Assembly: GCF_963169125.1 (NCBI RefSeq)
Contig: NC_084795.1
Location: 141,645,766-141,709,765, forward strand
DNA: 64,000 nt
Direction of reading: 5' to 3'
DNA from: Humulus lupulus
Lineage: Eukaryota > Streptophyta > Magnoliopsida > Rosales > Cannabaceae
In this document: positions 20,725 to 31,526 of the stretch, one piece after another
Position numbering within the stretch: position 1 is the stretch's first letter
How the letters are laid out: every line of letters starts with the position of its first letter
Program-made: the position numbers and the translations under genes
The notes under the pieces: generated by a model
Seen by the model: only the letters and a program-made list of their open reading frames with translations
Database searches by the model: none
What the model was told of the DNA's origin: nothing

Positions 20725-20911
20725 CAAATATCTTGAAGAGGTGTTGATTTCTTGAAGAATCCTTGGATTTGCTTGAAGGAATTGGAACACTTTTGAGCTT
20801 TTTTGAGGTTTCAGCCAAGGGAAGGATGAAGGGTTGGTTATGAGCCTTTTTGCTTATGAAATTGAAAGCACCTATGGGTCTATTTAAAGGGGAGTGAGAG
20901 GAAATTTTCAC
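20725..20911 (-). promoter_or_regulatory. Likely promoter/5' exon of the Tat-1 antisense extra ORF
   Basis: On the minus strand a TATA-like TTTAAATAG (about 20888-20880) is followed by a purine/pyrimidine-mixed leader and then by a 5' splice donor at about 20724. The arrangement (TATA box, leader exon, donor, intron, ATG at 19488) is like that inferred for Tat-3 at 26735-27295. Transcription would run opposite to the retrotransposon RNA. Confidence 0.45.
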
Positions 20912-21106
20912 TTACCCTTAGACTCTTAAAATTCTTTTTGTTATTCTCTCCCCCACGATTAGAGACAGGTAACTACCATGATCGTGGTCTAGAAAGATTT
21001 CAGTCTTGGTTTGTTTGGAAAGGTGGGAGAATGTGGAAAGTCAGTTTTTCTTTTTATACCCTCGTCAGTTGAGAAAAAGTTTATTATGTGAGTAAATCAT
21101 ATAATA
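20912..21106. other. Tat-1 3' untranslated region
   Basis: There is no ORF of interest. An imperfect inverted pair around 'ccacgattagagac...ctaccatgatcgtgg' (20953-20985) is present. The stretch ends at the polypurine tract. Confidence 0.4.
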
Positions 21107-21122
21107 AACTTGGGGGGGCAAA
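21107..21122 (+). promoter_or_regulatory. Tat-1 polypurine tract
   Basis: AACTTGGGGGGGCAAA sits directly before TGTTATCCCC, the first bases of the 3' LTR. Its position and purine run mark the plus-strand primer. Confidence 0.75.
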
Positions 21123-21932
21123 TGTTATCCCCAAAATTTGAATACGATGATGTGGCAATAAAAGAGACAAGTGGCAATGCACGGTAGTGAGTGACACATT
21201 AAGAGTCAATAAATGTATTGACCAAGGAGGGCAAAGGTCTAAGATTAATCTTCGGAGTTGTGATATTACTGGTCATGAAAATTATTTATCTGGTTTGGAA
21301 GTGATTTGATCGACCAGGTAGAATTTCCGTCCGACCGGTAAGGATTTTTGACTGACCAGTGAAATATTTTGGCCGACCAGTCATTTGTTTTGGCCGACCA
21401 GTCATTTGTTTTGCCTGACCACGAAGTAGAGTTGGCCGACCAGATAGACCAGAAGCTACTCTTCAACAAAATTTTAGTAACGACTTCAGTTAGAATCATT
21501 CGTAGTTACAGCGAAAATCTCTCAGATATCCCGAAGACATTGCTTATGTTATTTTTTATATTTGATTATTACTGACATTGGTTAAAATAACCCAATTATC
21601 CTGATTATTGGGGAATTTTTTGTACGATCATGGGCCTATAAATAAAGAGCTCACGGCATCATTGAAGGGGATTCAAATTATGATTTTTTTATAGAGAGCA
21701 TTTGTATTCTTGAGAGAGAAATCTTGTACTTTTTCATTACACTTAAGAAACTCAGTTGACACAGGTTCATCTGATCTTAAGTGTAGATCTATATATCATA
21801 ACTCTAAGTGGATTAGGATATTACCAATAAATTGGGGTTGAACCACTATAAAATTATTGGTGTCGTATTTTCTCTTGAAGGCTTATTGTAGTTTTGACGT
21901 CTACTCGTCGTTGGCCAAAATCGTGGTCAATA
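21123..21932 (+). repeat. 3' LTR of Tat-1 (complete, 810 bp)
   Basis: It begins TGTTATCCCC after the polypurine tract and ends TCAATA, where the 5' copy has TCAACA. U3 contains 21-bp tandem units (21371-21391 and 21392-21412, plus a partial third) carrying GGCCGACCAGTC, and several further GACCAG/GACCGG phrases from 21310 to 21450. A TATA-like ctataaataaag lies at about 21637. After 21932 the older chromovirus resumes. Confidence 0.88.
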
Positions 21933-24624
21933 GATATGTTTATGTTTTGTGGGATTGAGGTTTGATGAGTGATGCATGAGTATTATGGATTTGCGTCCTG
22001 GTATGTGTATTATATGGCTATTGTGTTGTTTGGCCTTGCTATGGTATAGTGCTGGATAAGAGTAACAATGTTGGTAGGCCAGGTTTTCGACTGCACATAG
22101 ATTTGGAAGTTTTGTATCCAAGGCAGTCAACGGGATCATGCAATGTTAATGATGGCAGCTGAGGCCAAAATCATTTGTCGACTCTGGGATTGGTGGCAGG
22201 TGTTTGCTGGCATGCATGCAGGATTGCAAAGGCAAGAGGAGGAGTTTTGGTGGTTGAGACAACGGGTTCTGTCAGGGAATGCTTCCATGTGTGTGTTGGC
22301 AAAAATGGAACCAGTTACGATTTAAACTGAGGGTGGAAATAGATGGGAATTACTATATAAAAAATTCCAGAAAATTCATCCTTTAGAACTTGAGGGACGT
22401 TTAGACCCGTTTAGAGTTGGACAGTGGTCGGGCATAGTTAGCTTTGTCCTTGGCTGTATAGGAATGAAAGGCAATGATAGAGTGGCTTGTGCCACGTACA
22501 TGTTGCGGGAGGATGCCTGAACATGGTGGAAAGTCATATCCCAGACCCAAAATGTTGTCATGATGGGTTGGGAGGAATTCAGACATTGGTTGAACATGAG
22601 GCATTACTGTGACGTAGTTTGACGAAGACCAGTGAGTTTATGAACTCGGTTCAGGGTAGCGAGACAGTAACAGAGTAAGTTAGTGAGCTTCGTAGATTGG
22701 CCAAATTTGCTTTTGATTTGGTACCAATATATATGGCCTGGAATGAGCGATTCACTCGAGCAATGAAACCTGGGAAGGCCCAAAGCGTCAGGATCGCTCC
22801 AATATATGAAAATGTTACTTAAGCTCGGGCAATGGTATCCCCATTTGCAGGATCATATAGGGGCAGAAGCCCAGTAACCAGGAAAGAAAGACCACTTATA
22901 GTTCTATTACTCCCCGTCCTGACAGGAGGGTTCATAGTATTCAGAGCGGCCGCTAGGACAGAGATTAGGTCTGGTGGAGTTATCCAGTATGTGCCTGGTG
23001 GAGGAGATGCTATCTGGAAGAATGTCAAGCGAAGGCGTGTCTTCTATGTAGAATAGTAAGGAACATTAGGAGGGGTTGCCCGAAGTCAAAGGCGAGAGGA
23101 CCAAAGAGTACAGATAGCTATTCCCCAATTCGAGTGACCGTCTCGATACGGTTAGAGCCCAAGTCTAGCCGCTCGGAGGCGACTGGTTGGCTTCCTAGTT
23201 CTTATTCCTATTTATAATTAAGCTGATTGAGTTTGGGGCTACGTACCTCTCAGGAGAGACGTCGATAAGTGGCACATGCTATATGGTTTTCATGCCACGG
23301 GGCTTGAGATTTTAGCGTTTACCTTGGAAAAATTGGTAATAATTGATTGAGTTGTTTCTATGAGGAATTCAAGGTGATCCTAAGTGTAGATTTGCCTGTC
23401 AAATACGGGACAACCATGGACTGTAAGATAAGATGGTGACTTCTAAGGTTAAAAGGAAAGGACCTAGTTGCAGTTACAGGGTGCCTAGCTGTTCAGGAAG
23501 ATACCACTAAGGGTATATTAGTTAGACCAGATGGAAACTGGAACGACCAATGAAGTTTCAAACAGGTTATGAGGATTCGCAGGGATTGCTGTCTTGTCAA
23601 GGGAATGAGTGTGTAGCGGGATTAAGGCAGGGACAGGATCGGTATCACGACATTATGAAGAATGACACTAGCTCATCATAAATGATTAAATGTTCAGTTT
23701 ATGAAGTATTTAACTTGAGGGCTGATCGAACGAAACATCTCATCATGGGACACGCCAACACCGTTTGCGAAGAATGAAGGATTCATTGCCCGACTGTGAG
23801 GGTAGGACAATCTTCTCAAGAATTGACCCTCGATCTGGTTATTTCCAGCTAAGGATCAAGGAAAGAGATATTTCAAGAATTACTTCTTGCACCAAGAAGG
23901 ATGTAATGGATTATCGGTGAAGGCTCTTAAATTGTTCAATGCTTCAGCGGCCCAGGTAAGTTTGATAAGAAGAAAATACAAGGATGGTATGGACAAGTCG
24001 TATTCAGATTGATCAAGGATGTTTCAGACTACTCCCAGTTAGAAGCAGAATGCAAATAACAACTTCATTGATAGTACCAATGCTAAGGAAGCACGGTTAC
24101 AGTTAAGGTTCAAAGAGGTACAAGATTCGATTTCTCCAGAGGACATTCAAGGTCATGCTATGGGAAGTAATGGGATCATGTATAAGGTAATTAAGATGGA
24201 AACCATAAGAAAATTGCTTAAGGAACGTCTTAGAGGCGAGAAGCACAATGAAATTAGTGTGACACATCAGCTACTACTTGAAGCATCTTCGAGGACAGCC
24301 ATAACCATATTGAAGTAACATAAGAATATAAAGTTTGTTTGAATGGATAGTTGCGTACCGAATTTCCAAAAGTTAGAGCAAGGGTTATCTAGCACGTCAT
24401 GGTATTAGGATATGCATGTGATGGACTGGTACAAAAGGACAATGTGATGGACACTGCCCTTGCTTAGAACATGGGATATTTGTGTGGTGCGACAAAAGCT
24501 AGGATGCGTCCATGTGTAGACTGAAAATGGAGGTTGTTCATACTTCATGTTGGAAAGAGGAATAAGAACATAGATGCTCCACATGGGATTTGGATGTTCT
24601 ACCTAGGATGTCGAGTTGAAATCA
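21933..24624 (+). pseudogene. Tekay-old, 5' half (leader, gag, protease, RT, start of RNase H), heavily decayed
   Basis: Conceptual reading across stops recovers gag similar to that at 57992-59068: 'GRLDPFRVGQWSGI' (about 22390-22440), 'ERVACATYMLREDA'-like (22475-22520) and 'TWWKV...WEEFRHWLN' (22521-22600). RT appears as 'RIDPRSGYFQLRIKE' (23820-23870). The last recognisable piece is the RNase H 'HGIWMFYLGCRVEI' (24580-24620), after which AT-rich foreign sequence begins. The first 200 bases resemble the leader of Tekay-2. Decay is far beyond that of Tekay-2, so this copy is older. Confidence 0.75.
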
Positions 24625-25625
24625 TAAAAACTTAATAAACACTAAATATTTTTTTTAAATAAAACTAAGCACCAAGTGTATATAAATATATATTTATATA
24701 TAAAAAGTATGTATCTAACGAATTATTGGTTTAATGGTTTTTTATCTTTTTTCTCCATTAACTTTAATTGAATATTTTTATATTTAACTGTAAATTGGAA
24801 ACATAACTTAAACTTAAATAAAATTAAATAAATAAATATTTAAACAAATTAAAATAGGATAGTTTTTGGATATTAATAAATAAATATTTAAACAAATTAA
24901 AATATGATATTTTTTAGATATTTTATGATAATTATTTAAAAATAATTAAACTTGAACAAACTTAACATCCATTGATTATGATAATTATTTTATTATATAA
25001 TATATATTGTTGTCTTCCAAAATAAAAAATTAGAACAAATTCAAATCCTATAATGTATATTAAATCTTAACAAAAACGTGGCAATCCCATTATTAATGTT
25101 ATTTTATTTTTTTGAGATTTTTTTTATTTTTGAAAAAACCCAATCTTTAATATTAATATTTATAAAATTTGTCAAAACAAGATATATTAAACGTATAATA
25201 TATATTTAATCTTAACAAACTTAAAATCCAGGAATAATATCTATTGTTTGTCTACCAAATTAAAAAATTAGAATAAATTTTAACTTAAACAAAAATAAAT
25301 AATTTAAAATGGGATCATTTATGCATGTATCATATTTTTTTTATGTGTGATAATTTGTTTTACATCAAATCATTAGAACTTTTTTTTTCCTTCATCAAAT
25401 ACACCAAGATAGTTGATGAATATTTTTTATTTTTTTTAAAAACACTCTACTTGATGGATATATCATTATATTTCAACAACCATCAATGTTATGTTTTATA
25501 TACATGCAAAGTAGTACTATTTAATTTGGTTTCCTACGCACCCAAATTATTATTCATTTAAATTTTAAGAATTAAATAAGATTTTGTCAATCATTTTAGG
25601 ACCAATAAATTGTCTTCAAGTAATA
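24625..25625. other. AT-rich block left of Tat-3
   Basis: It is strongly AT-rich with no credible gene. A 48-bp unit is duplicated in tandem at 24827-24874 and 24875-24922. The block continues beyond Tat-3 at 34080, so it forms one inserted AT-rich sequence of about 2.4 kb, possibly a DNA transposon, placed in the RNase H of Tekay-old. Confidence 0.5.
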
Positions 25626-25630
25626 TGTAC

Positions 25631-26673
25631 TGTTGACGGTGAGAACTCGTCAACCAAGTTAAGTTAAAAAAATAGAAATGTAGAGATTATCAAATGAAAA
25701 ACTTCAAAGATCTAATTGGAAACTCAAAGAACAATTGCAGAAAGAAAATGGTGAAATGAACTTGTATTTCTTATGGTGTAGTGGTACAATGTTTTTTTTT
25801 CCAACCCCCTTCCATGTGGAAGTGTGGTTCCTTTTATAGTGGGCTCTAATGGCCCCTGATACATTGTGGTCCAGGGGACCAGATGGTACGCAAGTACACT
25901 ATCAGGAGAGTGGTCTCAAGGGTGGTGGTGTTGGCTCCTATACATAGTCAGGTTCTGTGGGCATGTCTCCACTACTTAGCTAGTATGAGTGTGAGAGGAG
26001 TGGCTCCAGGCGTAGTGGTGTTGGTGGTGGTGTCGACTCTGACATCTGGTTAGAAACTTACAGGCCACGTCCCCTCTCCTAGTGCTCCCACTACTTGTCC
26101 GGCATAAGTATCTGTATCAGGCGTACGGGGTCTTAAAGGTCGTACCCCGTACAAGGTTATGCTAGTACAACCCTTTTGAATTACACTTGGGCTTCTACTT
26201 CTAAATATTGGGGTCTTGATAGGTCTATATAGGAGACATCCACTTGAGGTGCAGGGTGCAAGACACCGGGGATGCCTAGGGCGCACGAGGTGCTGGCACG
26301 CGAGGCCCACTAGCGCGCGCGAGGCGCTGGAATGCCAGTTCCTGGGTACGCGAGGCCTGCTGCGCGCGCGAGGTGCTGGGGTGTGAGGCGCTGGGGTGCA
26401 AGGCGCACCAGGTGCGCGAGGTGCTGGCACGCGAGGCACACCAGGTGCGCGAGGTCGAGGTACCCTCACGAGACCCTCACAAGACCCAAGCTCAGTTCGC
26501 GCGAGATGCTCCTTCGCGTGAGGCCTCTTGGCCATCTGGGCAGGTACGTGGCATGCGAGACGCAAGACGATGGTGGCCCAAGTTCACCGCGACTTATCCA
26601 TGTATGTAGGCACTCATGGGACCTGAGCGCGTACTTTGGGTCTTTTACAAGCATGTAATTTTTAGCGTCTACA
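25631..26673 (-). repeat. 3' LTR of Tat-3
   Basis: It reads TGTTGACGG...GTCTACA on the plus strand. A GC-rich array of GCGCGAGG(C/T)GCTGG-type phrases occupies 26275-26460. The opposite-strand reading of this array gives an Ala/Pro/Arg-rich open frame that is only a by-product of the 33-bp repeat. Next to it at 26674-26695 is the polypurine tract, read on the minus strand as CTGGAGGGCAAG. Confidence 0.9.
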
Positions 26674-29600
26674 CTTGCCCTCCAGTCTAGGAGAGGACCT
26701 TTAGGTGCTGTGGTAGACTATTCTCTTTGATTCTTATAAATAGGCCTTCATGCCTATTATTCACACCTTACCTCCTTAGCTTAGTGTTTTTGGGGTCCTT
26801 GCTCCTTTCAAGAGTTGAGGGGTTCAATCCCCCACAATCTCATTTTTGTTATCTTTTCCCTTCTCTTTTTTTTTTTTTTTATATATTTGAGTACATTTAT
26901 TGTATGTCTATACCCATGTAGGCGTTTGAGGACTAAAACACATTTTTCCTTTGTTTTTGCAGACGCGTACTTTCAACCACTTGCCTCTATTTGACTGTGA
27001 CGGTGCTTTTGGCCCTCGACGTCCTTTTGTCCACATCAGCGCCCAATTTTTACTTGCTCGAGGTATACTTTCTTTATCCCTTATGTTTATTGGGTCCAAA
27101 TTAGCACCACTCGGGATGGGGTACTTTGGCCTGAGCTCGTCGTGAGTTAGCCCTGATGCATGCCCCTTTATTCATACCCCGTAGTGGGTCATCTAAAGCA
27201 TTTGTGCCTAGAGGTTTTGAGCATATTCCTTTGTGTTTTGTAGTAATCCTCCCATTTATACGTGAACCCTTTTTGCTTTCGGGACGAGGTCTCATGGAAA
27301 ATGAAGGTCCGTTCGACATTCCTCTGGGGGTCGAGTTTGTTGACTTGTCTTCAGACTCAAAGCCCCCTGAGGAAAATCCTTACGGCGATCATGACACCTT
27401 AAGGCAGGCCCGTATTCGTCATCTCAAGCACATGGCTGAACTTAGGTGTAAAATTTGGGTGGTAGAGAGCGAAATTGACTCGGTGTTGAGGGGAGACAGA
27501 GTACCTTTCCCCCCTGACCTTAGTGACCATGTAGCGAACCTTAGGGTGACCCTTTTAGATTTGCAGGTGGAGTTGGAGTTTATGGAGGGACATCTCCTAC
27601 CTGAGCCTCCTAGCCCGTTCTTTCCTGATGACTGTCATGGGGCTGTCTCGTCTTCTCTTCAGCCCTTTTTTTCGATCTTTCCTAGTTTAGCGCTTCTGCA
27701 GTCGGTGCCTCGGTGAAAGACTCTTTCTAGGAAGAAAAAATGGAGGGTAAAGTGTTATGTCTCCTCCTCACCTTTTTCTTTTGGTTTTGCAGATATGCCG
27801 AAGCGAAGACGACGACAGCTGTCTGCTGATGACTGGGACGATGCCCCCTATTGGCATCCACCCTAGTGTCCCACATGTTTGAAAATAAATTGATGGAAAT
27901 AGTAGAGCACTACCGTGTTCCTCCGGAGTACTCATTATACATCCCTTTGGACAAGTGTCGGGCTGACTGCCCTAATACGGGCTACGTGGCCCTTAGCGAG
28001 CATATCCTGAAGGCAGGGGGTACAATCCCATCACACCCATTCTTCGTCGCGGTTCTAAACTATTTTGACCTTGCTCCGATTCACCTGGCACCCAACAGTT
28101 GGCTGACCTTGAGTTGCCTCTTCATCGCGTTTATGGAACTTGTCCTTCGTGTTCCTACGGCCCAAGAGGTGCATTTCCTGTACAATCTCATGCCCTCTCC
28201 CAAATCCAAGGGCTTTTATTTCCTGCAAAAAGCCAATACTGCAGTCCCCTTGACAGATGGCACAGTGTCCAACCTGGGGTCCTAGAAACAGGACTTTTTC
28301 TTTGTGCAGGGCCCCCTTTTTGTTTGTGAGCACTTTCATTCTGCTCCCAGTAAGTACTTCGAGCCACCTTTTTTTTCCTTTTCTTTTTGAAACTTATTGT
28401 TTTATAACTTATGTTTGTGTCGACAATGGTGTGAATCGTGCAGAGCAGTTCGCCATACCTGTAGTTGTTGGGTCGGAGGCGGACGCTATGAACACATTCC
28501 TCAGTGCTGTCCCCGCCGTGAGAAAGGCTACATACCTCTTCACTGTGGAAAAACTCAACCTTCACAAGCTGTCCCCGGTTTCAGATCCCGAGTTGCTGTG
28601 GACTCTTCCCCGGTCAAAGAAGATGAAGGATGCCTCGGCTGAGCCTCGCCCGGGTGAAGGTGAAGCCGAGTGTGTGCCGGAGGAAGTCTCCCTTAGACAC
28701 GGGAAACCTCACTAGCTATCTTCGTCCCTCGGGGAATGCCCTCCCTTTACCCCATTCGACCCTGACATGGCTTCCCAATCCCAGGGTCAACAGGCCAATG
28801 CGGGGCATTTTGTTTGCCCTAATCCTCCAGACTTTGACACTTTTCCTCAGGCTCCCCTCGACCCCGGTCCATTGGGGGCTTACTTTCCCGATCTTCCTGC
28901 ACCCCTCGTGTTCTACCAGGGGCTCATTTTTCCGATCTTCCTGCGCCCCCTCATGTTTCGGCGAGTGGGTCGTCTGTCCTTACCCAGCCGGGTACCCTTG
29001 GCTCGGAAGGGGCACCCTGGGTGGGCCGCATGGCGGCCTCTTATGGGCGACGGTATGCCCAGATCGCCTCAGGCCTCCCCGAAGCTGATTGGAGTGGTCT
29101 TGGGAGTTTCACTATGTCGGATCTTGGTGAGACTCTGACGCGCTCTACAGCCTGGGTGAGTTTAGGCATCTTATGTCAGCCTTATATCTTTTTATTCCCC
29201 CGTTTTTTTGTTACTTATCACTGTTGTTGTTATTTTTCTTGTGCAGGCCTATACCGTGGCTCAACGGTATGCCGACTCGGCTCACAACCTTTCCACGTTG
29301 AATGCCGAGAGGGACCGTCTTGCGGTTCAGGTCCAGGAGCTCGAGGGGGAGCTTGCTGAAACCAGGTCTAGGCTAAAAAAGGCATTGGCAAAAATTTCTG
29401 CTTCATCGAAAAAGAAGAAGAGGGTGATTGTCAAGGCCACGATGTTGCAGGAAAGAGTCACCAGCCTAGAGGCTAAACTCCAGGGTGCCAAGGCTACCGC
29501 GGCTGCGTCGCAGGAGCGGGTCGCTTCCTCAGAGGGCGAACTTGAGGGTGCTAAGGCTGCTGCAGTTGCGTCGGAGGAGAGGGTCGCTTCCTTTAGGACG

Positions 29601-29775
29601 GACAGGGCAGCTATTGAGTATAGGTCCATAGAGCGCGCCCCTTACAGTGTATGGAGGCAGGATCCAAACTTCGATTTCTCCTCCTTTGGCGAGCACACCA
29701 TTGCCCGAGCGGCTGGGTGGAATGCCCGTAGCAGAAGGCCTGGAGATCGTCACTTCATAATTTTTTCCAGTTAGT
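26674..29775 (+). pseudogene. Tat-3 extra ORF (antisense to gag-pol), multi-exon
   Basis: A TATA-like CTTATAAATAGG (about 26733-26745) lies just inside the LTR. Acceptors are seen at about 26963 (TTTTTGCAG), 27793 (GGTTTTGCAG), 28443 (CGTGCAG) and 29246 (CTTGTGCAG), and donors near 27748, 28349 and 29155. The first clear coding exon begins ATG 27295 ('MENEGPFDIPLGVEF'). The exon at 27851-28285 carries 'TIPSHPFFVAVLNYFDLAPI' and 'VPTAQEVHFLYNLM', matching the Transposase_28-like region of the Tat-1 extra ORF. The last exon (29247-29774) is a coiled coil with an internal repeat (EGELEGAKAAA/EAKLQGAKATA). A frameshift lies near 27860. Function unknown. Confidence 0.7.
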
Positions 29776-30268
29776 CCGCTGTGGATGTATGTTCGTTAGA
29801 GCCTTATTGTGCTTGTAATAATTTTTTTTTTTAAATCTTATTATGTTACCAAAACTCCTTTTTATATATACATATGCGATTATTTATCTCTTATTCCTCT
29901 GTGTTTGAGGTCTTTTTGAGCCCGTATGATGCGGTTTGGTAGGTTCCCCTTTTTTATTTATCAGGCTAGGATCCTCCTGCTTGCTGTATGTATTGCCTCC
30001 TGTCCTACCCCCCCCCCCCCCTCCCTAAGTGTCTAGTGAAATTTATTTTGGTAGGCACTTAGGTTGATGCTCGCATAGAGAAGAAAAATAACATGCGAAG
30101 TTGTGAATAGTTTCATTCATAGTAGGCAAGTTACAACGATATATATATATATAAAGTTTACATCTACCTGGGAGGTTATCTAGGCAACCTCTTTGATTCT
30201 TGTCTACTAAGCTAACATAACACGCAAAAAACTAAGCACAAATACTGCTTGCATTGGATGTGGAAGTC
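29776..30268. other. Convergence region between Tat-3 extra ORF and pol
   Basis: No gene is present. It contains a run of 14 C (30008-30021), a T-rich stretch near 29822 and an (AT)n run near 30142. The extra ORF (+) ends on the left and integrase (-) ends on the right, so the two transcripts would meet here. Confidence 0.55.
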
Positions 30269-30910
30269 TCACTGGTAGGACTTCTTGAGGTGTTTCGCAT
30301 TCCATGCTCGAGGCACGATGGTTTCATCCATGCGCACCAGCTTATAGGCGTTTGGTGGTATGCACTGAGCGATCTGGTAGGGTCCTTCCCAGTTCGCCCC
30401 CAGTACCCCCGCCCTTAGGTCTCGCGTGTTGGAGAGTACCTTCCTCAATACTAAGTCTCCTACCCTGAACTTTTTCTCTCACACTCTTGAATTGTAATAC
30501 CTCGCTGCTCGTTGCTGATATGTGGCCTGCCTTAGTTGTGCCCTTTCTCTCTTCGCTTCCAGCAGGTCCAAGTTCCTGACCAATGTTGTGATGTTAGCCT
30601 GGTCATCGTATGCTTGCGTGCAGAAGGAGTTAACCTTCATTTCTACCGGAAGGACAGCTTCGCAGCCATAGGCCAAGGCAAAAGGTGTCTCCCCAGTGGT
30701 GGAACGGGGGGTGGTCCTGTAGGCCCATAGCACATTTGGGAGTTCCTCGACCCAGGCCCCTTTCAACTTTTCCAACTTAGTTTTCAAGTTCTTTTCCAGG
30801 ATCTTGTTGATGGCCTTTACTTGCCCATTGGCTTGGGGGTGTACTACTGCGGAGAAACTCCTCCTGATTCCTTTTGCCTTGCAGTAGTCCTCGAACACCC
30901 CTCCTTCAAA
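30269..30910 (-). pseudogene. Tat-3 integrase C-terminal remnant
   Basis: On the minus strand it begins abruptly at 'FEGGVFEDYCKAKGI', where an integrase core would already be two-thirds complete. It continues with 'HPQANGQVKAINKILEKNLK' (E of DD35E replaced by K in 'QVKAIN'), 'LWAYRTTPRSTTGETPF' and 'VGDLVLRKVL' to a TGA at 30269-30271. A TGA about 30478 replaces arginine. The first two catalytic aspartates are gone. It cannot be an active integrase. Confidence 0.85.
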
Positions 30911-31526
30911 TTGCGTTCCATTGTGGTGAGGCGCAATCTACCATAACGAAGTTTGCCATTGTGGTGGTTTGTCTGGGTTGCTCTCCCATAGTAAGGGCTA
31001 ACTCGATTGCCCCTAAGGGCTGTATTGAATCTCCCATAAACCCATACAAAGAAGTATTGCAAGGATTTAGGTGGCAAAGGCTTAGTCCCATCTTCTCTAG
31101 CGGTAGGCGATACCAGATGTCCACAGAGCTTCCATTATCCACGAAGACCCAATGCACCCTCATGTTAGCAAGCTGGACAGTCAACACTAGGGGGTCATTG
31201 TGGGGGAAGTGTACACCCCAGGCGTCTTCTTCGGTTAAGGTTATTGAGTCATTTTCACCCTTAAAACTCTTCGGGGGGCACTGCTCCAGACTTAGGACGC
31301 ATGGTGGTGGACTTCTTCTAGCCTCCCTGGCATATCTGTCTTGTCCCTTCCTTGATTCGCCCCCGAATCCTGGTCCTCCAAAGATGGTCCTGACCTCTCC
31401 TTGTACTTTTGGGGCTACCTCTCGCGCCCGTGGCGAGGATGCTCCTTCTTCTGGCCTATGGTTCTCCTTGCGCACATATTTTCCCAAATGCCACCTGTGG
31501 ATGAGCTCCTCAATTTCCACCTTCAA
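30906..31526 (-). pseudogene. Tat-3 protease region
   Basis: It is in the same frame as gag, running from 'EELIHRWHLGKYVRKENH' through the acidic pre-protease 'LTEEDAWGVHFPHNDPL' to the active site 'VFVDNGSSVDIWY'. The catalytic triad reads D-N-G instead of D-T-G. The C-terminus 'FVMVDCASP' is cut by the internal deletion just before the ILG-like element. Protease activity is therefore unlikely. Confidence 0.8.

Larger units (their letters stand above)
1..21932 (+). mobile_element. Tat-type LTR retrotransposon Tat-1, 5' truncated by window edge, with nested Tekay-2
   Basis: Sequence 1-456 matches 21478-21932, so these are the two LTRs of one element; the 5' LTR starts left of the window. The order is LTR, primer site, gag, protease, RT, two RNase H domains, integrase, antisense extra ORF, polypurine tract, LTR. 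The second (archaeal-type) RNase H and the antisense ORF are known marks of the Tat (Ogre/Retand) lineage. Without the 9.2-kb insertion at 9930-19131 the visible part is about 12.7 kb. All coding regions carry stops or frameshifts. The two LTR copies differ by roughly 5% by eye, so the insertion is not young. It sits in the 5' leader of an older chromovirus that resumes at about 21933. Confidence 0.88.

Noticed and set aside
25325..25561. A 78-codon hydrophobic open frame
   Set aside because: It is in AT-rich sequence with long T runs, where Phe/Leu/Tyr-rich frames arise by chance. It has no homology I recognise.
26050..26565. A 171-codon Ala/Pro/Arg-rich open frame on the minus strand (similar at 33672-34055)
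   Set aside because: It is a by-product of a 33-bp GC-rich tandem array in the Tat-3 LTRs. It lies wholly inside an LTR, and both LTR copies give similar frames.
30008..30021. Run of 14 C as a biological signal
   Set aside because: A simple homopolymer in a noncoding spacer is most likely slippage or a sequencing artefact.
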